From Pirellulaceae bacterium (lineage in GTDB: Bacteria; Planctomycetota; Planctomycetia; Pirellulales; Pirellulaceae): a stretch of DNA of 7,905 nt. A model generated the notes under the pieces. It ran no database searches and had not been told where the DNA came from. It saw only the letters and a list, made by a program, of their open reading frames with translations. The stretch lies in NCBI GenBank assembly GCA_030744095.1, contig JASLRF010000311.1, forward strand, positions 1 to 7,905, read 5' to 3'. The position numbers and the translations under genes are program-made. Within the stretch, counting starts at the first letter, position 1, and the number at the start of each line of letters is the position of its first letter. Below, piece after piece: positions 1-6,229 of this stretch.

Positions 1-593
1 TGGGCATAATTATTGATGCACACACGCGACTGGATCCGGTCGATGCTGTTTCGTTGTGCCGACAGATTGAACCCTTCAATCCGTTTTTCGTCGAAGATCC
101 CGTTCGATGCGAGAACGCCGCTGCGATTGGACGCCTGCGACAGCACACCGCGGTTCCGATTGCAATGGGCGAGCAATTCGCAACGAAGTGGGAGTTTCGC
201 GAGCCAATCGAAAATGACTGGATCGATTTCTGCCGCGTTGACCTGTGTATCGTCGGCGGCCTGACGGAAGCACGTAAGATTGCCGGTTGGTGTGAGACGC
301 ATTACATCGCAATCGCGCCTCACAATCCACTTGGCCCCGTTTCGACGGCCGCCTGCTTACATCTGGATCTGGCGACGAGCAACTTTGCGGTGCAGGAGTG
401 CGCACGAATTCCCGGAGAAGTTCTCTCAGAGTTATTTCCCAGCCAGATTCCGTTCAAAGACGGCACCATGCTTCCGACCGATGTGCCAGGTCTGGGCATT
501 GCGTTTGACGAATCGGCGGTCTCCAAGTACCCAGTAACGCAGGGTGACGGCCCACGGCTGCATCGCGCCGATGGTTCGTTCACGAACTGGTAG
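1..593 (+). CDS. Enolase-superfamily sugar-acid dehydratase (D-galactonate dehydratase-like), C-terminal part
   Basis: This is the C-terminal 196 codons of a mandelate racemase/enolase-superfamily enzyme. The frame is open from base 3 and ends in TAG at 591-593; the N-terminal half lies outside the window, since family members are about 380 residues. Counting the first codon (3-5) as 1, the three metal ligands of the barrel are visible: D5 in IIIDAH, E31 in FVEDP and E57 in MGEQF. H7, two residues after the first ligand, and H107 in the APHNPLGP stretch match the acid/base histidines of D-galactonate dehydratase. The tail (LHRADGSFTNW) also resembles the end of DgoD. Known family role: Mg-dependent dehydration of an aldonate to a 2-keto-3-deoxy acid in the cytoplasm. 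The exact sugar acid cannot be told from half a protein; rhamnonate, gluconate or another substrate is possible. It converges with the minus-strand locus across 5 bases, with no visible terminator. Confidence 0.88.
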   Translation, partial: GIIIDAHTRLDPVDAVSLCRQIEPFNPFFVEDPVRCENAAAIGRLRQHTAVPIAMGEQFATKWEFREPIENDWIDFCRVDLCIVGGLTEARKIAGWCETHYIAIAPHNPLGPVSTAACLHLDLATSNFAVQECARIPGEVLSELFPSQIPFKDGTMLPTDVPGLGIAFDESAVSKYPVTQGDGPRLHRADGSFTNW

Positions 594-598
594 TCGAC

Positions 599-2335
599 CT
601 AGACTTCGAGCAGTGGCTCCGTTGCGTCGCCAAACTTGTCGAGATGCACACCCATCTTATCCATCATGCTGAGATAGAGCCGGCACATCTGACGATTGGA
701 GTTATCAAGGTAGTCAAGGTTTGGACCGCCTCTTAATTTGCCGCCGCCTCCACCAACCATCACCACCGGCAACTTCGTCGCGTCGTGATGCCCGTTGAGC
801 ATACTGGAGCAGAGCATGATCATCGAGTTGTCCAGCGCGGTACGTTCGCCTTCTTGGATCGAGTCCAGACGCTTCGCGATATACGCCAGCTGTTCGAGGA
901 AGAACTGATTCACCTTCAGCCAATCGTCCGTGTCGCTGTGCGAGAGGAGATGGTGAATCATGTAATCCACGCCCAGATGTGGGAATCGCAACGTGCCGTG
1001 ATCGCTGTTCAGCTTTAACGTGCAGACGCGCGTCGTGTCGGTCTGAAACGCCAGCACCAGGATGTCGCACATCAATCGCATGTGCTCGACAATGTCTTGC
1101 GGATAGCCGGCCTTGGGCCGCGGCACGTTGGGCCCAGTCAGCATCGGTCGCCAACCTTGCAACTCGCCTCGCTTATCAGCTTGCCCGATCCGCGTCTCGA
1201 CTTCGCGAACCGAATTCAAGTACTCATCGAGTTTTTGCCGGTCGAGTTTGCTGATGTCGCGACGGAAGTTGCGCGCATCGGCAAGCACTGCGTCGACTCT
1301 TTTGCTTGCTTCGCTGCCATCGTTGACCACGACAGGGCTCGCCAGAGCGATCGCGGTTGGCTCGATTCTGCTCGTCGCCGCCTCCAGGATCACACTTCCC
1401 TCGCGGCCGTCTTTCGCATCCAAACGACCTGTCGCAACGAACGTTCTTCCAAAAGCCAGCTTCGACGGGATACGAAACTCGACGACCGACGGAGCCTGCA
1501 CGACGAGTTCCGATGACTTCATCGCGTGTCCAAGCGGATGTTTGCCAAATCGTTCGTCGGCTTCGACGCCAGCCAGCAGTGCAGCGAGGTTGTGCGGCGC
1601 CATCGCTGAGTTCATGAGTTGCTCGTAGAGCACGCCATCTGGAGAGTTCTCCTCGGCTGGAGGATCACCGGTCGCCAACGCCTGCACCTGACGAGCCACC
1701 TCCGTTTGTTTGACAGCGTCGCGTTCACCCTGCCAGCGGGCGAGCAGCGATCCCGCCGGAACCGAGACGAATGCGTCGTTCACCTGATTGACCGACTTCA
1801 TCTCTCCCTTATAGAAGTGCCAGGTTTTCTTGTTGCCGTGGCTGTCGGCATGTGGATTGCCGGAATGAATATCGCCAGAGGCATCTTTGACCAGATCCCA
1901 AGTCCGATTCTCACCACTCAATTCCGTGATGACGAGATTGATATCGGTCAGATCGCACGCGTGGCTGCCATTTCGCGGACCGAGAACCAACGATACAAGT
2001 TCGCCGCGACTCACCGAGATCTTTGCCGGTGGCATCTTCGCCGAGCCAGCCGTCGCGAACTCGCCCCGCCACAGGTTTCCGACTTTGCGATTCGTTCGAT
2101 GTTGGATGAACCACTCCTGGCCATTGCCGCATTCAGGATGAGCGTCCGCAAGCCGTGCATCGATTTGCACCAGCCCCGTGATCGGGCTTTGCCAGCCAAC
2201 CGCCACGAACAGCGTGGGCGAGGGATGAACCTGGATCGAATGCGGCCCAGAAATACCGGGAATACGAACTCGCTGATCGGACGAGTTGGCAGTGATTATC
2301 GGCGTGGCACCCGTTCCCCAGGATTTGACGAAGTT
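599..2335 (-). pseudogene. C-terminal fragment: cytochrome-protein middle fused to DUF1552 (HxxSHH) C-terminus
   Basis: This frame continues the fragment above in phase immediately after the TAA and stays open to TAG at 599-601. The first in-frame start-like codon is GTG at 2206, but it lies inside the conserved TLFVAVGW stretch, so it is unlikely to be a real start. Numbering from that GTG, residues 1-300 match the middle part of planctomycete DUF1592-type cytochrome proteins: AHPECGNG, LVLGPRNGSHACDLTD, GNPHAD, then VVQAPSVVEFRIP. From about 316 the sequence is the C-terminal part of a DUF1552 protein: DRQKLDEYLNSVREVETRI, CTLKLNSDHG, a glycine run at 485-489, and MDKMGVHLDKFGDAT near the end. 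The family's HxxSHH motif is read here as HLLSHS (419-424), with the last His replaced by Ser. The catalytic half of DUF1592/1588/1585 and the N-terminal half of DUF1552 are absent. No biochemical function is known for either family. Confidence 0.72.
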
Positions 2336-3073
2336 TTAGTCTCCGTTGATCTCCGTCTCTTTGAAGTGTCCCGACACGATTACTGGCCCCACTTCGCTGA
2401 TCGCCAGATAGTCGAGCCAGACGTTGAGAGCATCGAGATCGAGTTTGTGCTTGGCTGCCAGTTCAGCCAGCTTCTCCTGAGGGAGTTCCCGTTGGCCCGC
2501 AGCAACCTCCGCCGCCGCGGCGAGATAGGCCGTCGTCTTCGACAGTGCTTCGCGTTGTAATCGCCTGATCCGTTCCTGCAGACCGGCAAGGTCAGACAAA
2601 GCCACGCCGGTCAGATCGCGAACGGTGTAGTTGTACTCGGCGTTGCTCAGCCGCCGCAGGATCACCGGTCCCGGATCGCCCGCATTGGTGCGTGCTTCGG
2701 TGTCGAGATACGACTCGATCCATGATCGCAGCTGCTTTCGCTGAGCATCACTTGGTTGCTCGCTATCCTCTGGCGGCATCTCGCCGTTGTCGAGCATCTC
2801 CACGACTTTCTGCCAGATCTCTGGATCACGTCTCACTTCGACCAGCGACGCGAAACGCTCAAGGTCCAGCTCGCCTTCCTCCTTTTCCGTCGAGTGGCAA
2901 TCGAGGCAGAACCGTTTGAGGATTGGTTTGAGTTGTTCAGAGTAGTCCTTTTCCAGTTCGGCGAACTTTGTTTTCTCATGGTCAGCTGCCTTTAATTCCA
3001 GCACCGGCATCACAAGCAAGGATGCGCTGACAATGCTCAGGCAAAGGCGCCAAGTCGCAAAGGAGAACTTCAT
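2336..3073 (-). CDS. N-terminal fragment: exported c-type cytochrome with partial DUF1587
   Basis: This 245-residue piece is the part of the broken locus ahead of the in-frame TAA. The start at 3073 was chosen because it begins a clear signal peptide: basic start, hydrophobic segment about 8-25, probable cleavage after LKA at 29. The frame is open further upstream, but there it runs through an intergenic palindrome. Residues 56-60 are CLDCH, a single covalent haem site, followed by NGEMPPE (96-102), which carries the likely axial Met of planctomycete cytochrome C domains. Residues 139-157 (RRLSNAEYNYTVRDLTGV) are the opening of DUF1587, but the usual continuation is missing and the sequence passes at once into a charged helical stretch (160-215) ending GHFKE. 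If translated alone, it would give a small secreted haem protein. Upstream of the ATG there is only a weak AAGG. Confidence 0.7.
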   Translation of the reverse strand: MKFSFATWRLCLSIVSASLLVMPVLELKAADHEKTKFAELEKDYSEQLKPILKRFCLDCHSTEKEEGELDLERFASLVEVRRDPEIWQKVVEMLDNGEMPPEDSEQPSDAQRKQLRSWIESYLDTEARTNAGDPGPVILRRLSNAEYNYTVRDLTGVALSDLAGLQERIRRLQREALSKTTAYLAAAAEVAAGQRELPQEKLAELAAKHKLDLDALNVWLDYLAISEVGPVIVSGHFKETEINGD

Positions 3074-3114
3074 TGGTTGCGCCTTAGGATTGACCGAGGA
3101 ATTGCTGTCCGATA

Positions 3115-3165
3115 GTCGCCTTTCGCTCCGCGAAAGGAACGTGCTTTCGTGGAGCGAAAGACGAC
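3115..3165. repeat. REP-like nested inverted repeat
   Basis: Two 22-base arms (3115-3136 and 3144-3165) are inverted copies with two mismatches, separated by a 7-base loop (gaacgtg). Each arm itself contains a small hairpin, CTTTCG...CGAAAG, around the core CTTTCGCTCCGCGAAAG. On the plus strand the mismatched positions are C-A and G-T. The element lies between divergent genes and has no T tract, so it is not a terminator of either. The nested symmetry is typical of REP/BIME-type dispersed palindromes. I recall very similar CTTTCGC(T/G)CCG(C) sequences between planctomycete genes, but copy number cannot be checked from one window. Confidence 0.75.
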
Positions 3166-3261
3166 AATAAAAGATCGAACATTGCTTTGCGTCTTGGCGT
3201 GAAACCTCTCGCTGACTTAGTGCAAGATGCATATCACTCAAACCGGAAGTGTGTCGTCTGC

Positions 3262-3290
3262 TTGATCTTCGTCAATCCCCTTCCTAGATT
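3262..3290 (+). promoter_or_regulatory. Possible sigma-70-like promoter for the SDR-E1-E2 operon
   Basis: TTGATC (3262-3267) and TAGATT (3285-3290) are separated by 17 bases. Each hexamer matches four of six consensus positions. This would place transcription start near 3297, about 120 bases before the SDR start and inside the palindrome at 3295-3309. Matches of this quality arise by chance; only the spacing and location support it. Confidence 0.25.
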
Positions 3291-3294
3291 ATCA

Positions 3295-3309
3295 GACAAT
3301 GCCATTGTC
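3295..3309. promoter_or_regulatory. Perfect 7-1-7 palindrome, candidate operator
   Basis: GACAATG C CATTGTC is a perfect inverted repeat of 7-base arms around one base, the size and symmetry expected for a dimeric helix-turn-helix repressor. It lies just downstream of the possible -10 hexamer, where a bound protein would block transcription start. No regulator gene is in the window, so the binding protein is unknown. Confidence 0.35.
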
Positions 3310-3419
3310 GTACAAATGAAAGCCGAAGGCAGCAGCGATTTGGCAATGGCAGTTGCTGTCCAGAAAGCTGAGAGAAACAGAACATGCGTCAAGAGATACA
3401 CCCAATCACGATAACGAAC

Positions 3420-4217
3420 ATGTTTGACCTGTCCGGTCGAGTGGCTTTGGTTTCTGGCGCGGCCAGCGGAATGGGTAAAACCTCCTCACTTGCCTTGGCC
3501 GAAGCTGGTGCGGACGTTGTGCTTGCCGACCTGAACGAAGAAGGAGCACGAGCGACGGCCGCTCAAATCGAATCGCTCGGTCGTAGAGCGTTTCCCGTGC
3601 CGTGCGACATCTCGAAGCCGGAAGAGATTCGCGCCGTGTTCGGTCAGATCGATGACCAGTTCGGCAGGATCGACTTTGTTGCCAACATCGCCGGCGAGGC
3701 GATCCGCCGTAAACCGGAAGACATCTCGCTCGACGAAGTCGAGTGGACATGGCGAAATCTGGTTTATGGACGTTTCTGTATGTGCCAAGAGGCCGGGCGT
3801 CGCATGTTGGCCGCTGGCAAGGGGAGCATTGTCAACCTCGGTTCCCTCGCGAGTGTAACGGCGCTCGGACGCGGGCACATCGCGTACAGTATGGCGATGG
3901 GTGCAGTCGTGCAGATGACGCGCGAGCTGAGTACTGAATGGAGCGGTCGCGGCGTGCGCGTCAATTCGATCCTGCCGGCCCAGGTCTTGAATCCTGGGCT
4001 GCAAGACCGTATTGACGCGGATCCTCGCATCAAGGAACGATTTCTAGGTGGGATTCCCGCGGGTCGGTTCGGTAGCCCGGATGACATCAAAGGCCTTGTC
4101 GTGTTTCTGGCATCGGATGCCTCGTCCTGGATCACCGGCGCGATCATTCCAATGGACGGAGGCAACCTGGCAATGAACGCGGGTGGATCGGTTGGCAGTG
4201 AAGTGTTCAGCGAATAA
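3420..4217 (+). CDS. Short-chain dehydrogenase/reductase (SDR) with Met in place of catalytic Lys
   Basis: This is a 265-residue classical-size SDR, first gene of a three-gene operon. I start it at 3420 (MFDLSGRVALVSG) because that is where classical SDRs begin; an in-frame ATG at 3384 would add 12 residues with no family match, and neither has a strong ribosome site. Visible in order: the glycine-rich cofactor loop GAASGMG (13-19), Asp37 at the end of the second strand, which favours NAD(H), Asp63, and NIAG (89-92) for the usual NNAG. Asn113, Ser142 and Tyr156 fit the catalytic tetrad. The expected YxxxK reads Y156-S-M-A-M160: the Lys is replaced by Met (ATG, 3897-3899). The C-terminal PMDGG is typical. 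Known role of the family: NAD(P)-dependent oxidation or reduction of alcohols and ketones. Without Lys the activity may be altered or lost. Its 14-base gap to E1 implies a shared role with the 2-oxoacid dehydrogenase. Substrate unknown. Confidence 0.9.
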   Translation: MFDLSGRVALVSGAASGMGKTSSLALAEAGADVVLADLNEEGARATAAQIESLGRRAFPVPCDISKPEEIRAVFGQIDDQFGRIDFVANIAGEAIRRKPEDISLDEVEWTWRNLVYGRFCMCQEAGRRMLAAGKGSIVNLGSLASVTALGRGHIAYSMAMGAVVQMTRELSTEWSGRGVRVNSILPAQVLNPGLQDRIDADPRIKERFLGGIPAGRFGSPDDIKGLVVFLASDASSWITGAIIPMDGGNLAMNAGGSVGSEVFSE

Positions 4218-4231
4218 GAAATAGAATCGAT

Positions 4232-6226
4232 ATGGCAACGGCATCCACAACGCTCGACAAAGAAACACTCCTCGCACTCTATCGTACGATGCAGATCATT
4301 CGCCAGTGCGAAGATCGATTGGCGAAGTCACATCAACGTGGATTAGTCCATGGCGCGTGCCACACTTATGTCGGCGAGGAAGCGATCGCGACCGGCGTGT
4401 TTGCACATCTGCGGGAAGAAGACGCTGTCTTCAGCACGCACCGAGGGCATGGACATGCGTTGGCGAAAGGGTTGCATCCGAGAGAGCTGATCGCCGAGTT
4501 GTACGGACGCGAAACAGGATGCTCACAGGGTCGCGGCGGCAGTATGCACTTGTTCAAGCCAGAGATTGGCATGATGGGAACGAGTGGCATTGTCGGACCA
4601 TGCATCCTGCACGCGTGCGGTGGTGGATACGCCTTCAAGATCAAGAAGACGGACAACGTCGCAGTCACATGTTTCGGCGACGGAGCCGTCAACAACGGCG
4701 CGTTTCATGAAGGGCTGAACATGGCCAGTATTTGGAAGCTGCCGGTGATTTTTGTCGTTGAGAATAATCAGTTCGCAACCGAGGTTCCCTTCAGCTATTC
4801 CAGCGGCATTCCCGATGTGGGGCGGCGTTCCGAAAACTACGGGATTCCTGGGTTTGAACTCGACGGCAACGACGTACTCACAGTTCATCGCGTTGCGGGC
4901 GAGGCGATCGATCGGGCTCGCAGCGGCGGTGGACCCACGTTGATCGAGTGCAAGACTTACCGCACGCGCGCCCACGCCGAAGGAATGGCCGATTTCACAT
5001 ATCGCACCAGAGAAGATGTAGACCAGTGGAAGAAGCGCTGCCCGATCCACCGCTTACGAAACCACATCGCAAAGGAGAAAGCTGCGACGCACGACGAGCT
5101 AAGTGCTATTGAGCAGGAGATTCATGATCTGGTCGAGGAATCGCACCAGTTGGCAGAAGCCAGCCCATATCCGTCGGCCCAGACCGCAAAGACTCACGTC
5201 TATTGCGAGATGGCCCCGCCAGCTCTTCCCACCGCGCCGCCACCAGGCGCTCGCGAAACCACTTTTGTTGCGGCGACCAATGAAGCACTCGATCACGCGA
5301 TGGCCGAGAACCCAAACATCTTTGTCATGGGCGAAGGGATCGGGGTCCGTGGCGGGAACTTCACGACGACGGCCGGGCTCTACGATAAGTACGGTCCAGA
5401 TCGTCTTTGTGATACGCCAATCTGTGAACGCGGATTCGTTGGGCTTGGTTGTGGTGCGGCAATGACCGGGACGAGGCCGGTAATTGACTTTATGTTCATT
5501 GACTTCATCAACGATGCGTTCGGCGAGATGATCAATCAGATTGCCAAAATGCAATACATGAGCAGCGGCCGCTTGAAGATGCCGATCCTGCTTCGCGGCT
5601 GTGGCGGTGTTGGGCACTCGGCCGCGACACACCATTCGGGTATGTATCACTCGATCTACTCACACGTCCCAGGTTTGCACGTCGTCATGCCGTCTACACC
5701 GTATGACGCCAAGGGACTTATTGCACACGCACTGCGATCAAACGACCCTGTTCTGTTTCTTGAACATCGTGAGCTGATGGCCATCAAAGGCCCGGTCCCC
5801 GAAGAGAACTACGAGATCCCATTTGGCCAAGCCAAAGTCGTGCGCGAGGGCACCGACGCAACGGTCGTCGCCATCTCGCTGATGGTTCACCTCGCGCTGC
5901 AGGCGGCAGAGCAACTCGCCGGAGAAGGGATTTCCATTGAGATCGTCGATCCGCGGACAGTCTCGCCACTCGATACGGAGACCATTCTACAGTCGGTCGC
6001 CAAGACGGGGCGTGTCCTCGTCGTCGATGAATCGTTCCAACCCTGCAGCTGTGCCTCGGAGATAGCCGCCCGGATCGCAGACTGCGGCTTTGACGATCTG
6101 GACGCACCAATCAGGCGGCTTAACGGAGCATTCACACCCACACCGTATTCGCCAATGTTGGAAAAGGCGATCGTACCCCAGCTGGAAGACGTTGTGCAGG
6201 CCATTCGTAATTTGTTAAGCGAGTAA
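4232..6226 (+). CDS. 2-oxoacid dehydrogenase E1, fused alpha and beta subunits
   Basis: At 664 residues this protein joins E1 alpha and E1 beta of a 2-oxoacid dehydrogenase complex. The reaction is thiamine-diphosphate-dependent decarboxylation of a 2-oxoacid and reductive acylation of the E2 lipoyl group in the cytoplasm. Alpha (about 10-280) has RGHGHALAKG (71-80), GRGGSMHLF (100-108) and the thiamine motif GDGAVNN (149-155) ending at N178-N179. A charged helix (about 281-310) and a Pro/Ala linker (328-341) lead to beta (about 343-664). There GEGIG (367-371) supplies the cofactor-activating Glu368, His467-His468 lie at the usual active-site histidine, and the C-terminal domain follows (540-660). 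Beta reads CERGF (398-402) where relatives usually have AEAGI. The alpha half looks most like the acetoin/pyruvate E1 branch, but the substrate cannot be assigned. The gene starts 14 bases after the SDR and stops 3 bases before E2, so co-translation is likely; no strong ribosome site is seen. Confidence 0.93.
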   Translation: MATASTTLDKETLLALYRTMQIIRQCEDRLAKSHQRGLVHGACHTYVGEEAIATGVFAHLREEDAVFSTHRGHGHALAKGLHPRELIAELYGRETGCSQGRGGSMHLFKPEIGMMGTSGIVGPCILHACGGGYAFKIKKTDNVAVTCFGDGAVNNGAFHEGLNMASIWKLPVIFVVENNQFATEVPFSYSSGIPDVGRRSENYGIPGFELDGNDVLTVHRVAGEAIDRARSGGGPTLIECKTYRTRAHAEGMADFTYRTREDVDQWKKRCPIHRLRNHIAKEKAATHDELSAIEQEIHDLVEESHQLAEASPYPSAQTAKTHVYCEMAPPALPTAPPPGARETTFVAATNEALDHAMAENPNIFVMGEGIGVRGGNFTTTAGLYDKYGPDRLCDTPICERGFVGLGCGAAMTGTRPVIDFMFIDFINDAFGEMINQIAKMQYMSSGRLKMPILLRGCGGVGHSAATHHSGMYHSIYSHVPGLHVVMPSTPYDAKGLIAHALRSNDPVLFLEHRELMAIKGPVPEENYEIPFGQAKVVREGTDATVVAISLMVHLALQAAEQLAGEGISIEIVDPRTVSPLDTETILQSVAKTGRVLVVDESFQPCSCASEIAARIADCGFDDLDAPIRRLNGAFTPTPYSPMLEKAIVPQLEDVVQAIRNLLSE

Positions 6227-6229
6227 CAG

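Larger units (their letters stand above)
599..3073 (-). pseudogene. Broken, chimeric planctomycete cytochrome (DUF1587-type)/DUF1552 locus
   Basis: Read on the minus strand from ATG 3073 to TAG 599, one reading frame runs through the whole locus and is interrupted only by TAA at 2336-2338. The translation before the stop (245 codons) and after it (578 codons from 2335) forms one recognisable protein. The GHFKETEINGD end is followed directly by NFVKSWGTGATP and ANSSDQRVRIPG, which belong together in intact planctomycete homologs; the stop sits where those have an aromatic residue. Two further anomalies, judged from recalled family architecture, are an apparent loss of several hundred residues near codon 157, and a switch from the cytochrome protein to the C-terminal half of a DUF1552 protein around 1255-1315. 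In planctomycetes a DUF1592-type cytochrome gene is commonly followed by a DUF1552 gene, so a deletion between neighbours would give this chimera. The parent proteins are of unknown function, probably exported. A sequencing error could explain the stop but not the join. Confidence 0.75.
3074..3419. other. Divergent intergenic region
   Basis: These 346 bases separate the minus-strand broken locus from the plus-strand SDR operon. They hold a long nested inverted repeat (3115-3165), a stretch resembling another dispersed intergenic repeat (3185-3215), a possible plus-strand promoter (3262-3290) and a perfect palindrome (3295-3309). Upstream extensions of the flanking frames run through here but have no homology or codon support, so I see no protein gene. 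Confidence 0.7.

Noticed and set aside
599..2206. An independent 535-residue gene starting at GTG 2206.
   Set aside because: The GTG is an internal Val of a conserved segment (TLFVAVGW), and conserved sequence continues upstream in phase to the TAA at 2336. It is treated as the distal part of a broken gene.
1619..2560. A 313-codon plus-strand open frame.
   Set aside because: It lies antisense to the conserved cytochrome/DUF1552 reading frame, and its translation has no domain or motif. It is a shadow of codon bias on the other strand.
3074..3241. The upstream extension of the cytochrome fragment to an ATG at 3241.
   Set aside because: It would be translated through the REP-like palindrome and would hide the signal peptide that begins at 3073.
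3316..3414. A 32-codon open frame ending 5 bases before the chosen SDR start, a possible leader peptide.
   Set aside because: It has no ribosome site, no attenuator-like codon run and no associated terminator hairpin. It also overlaps the alternative SDR start at 3384.
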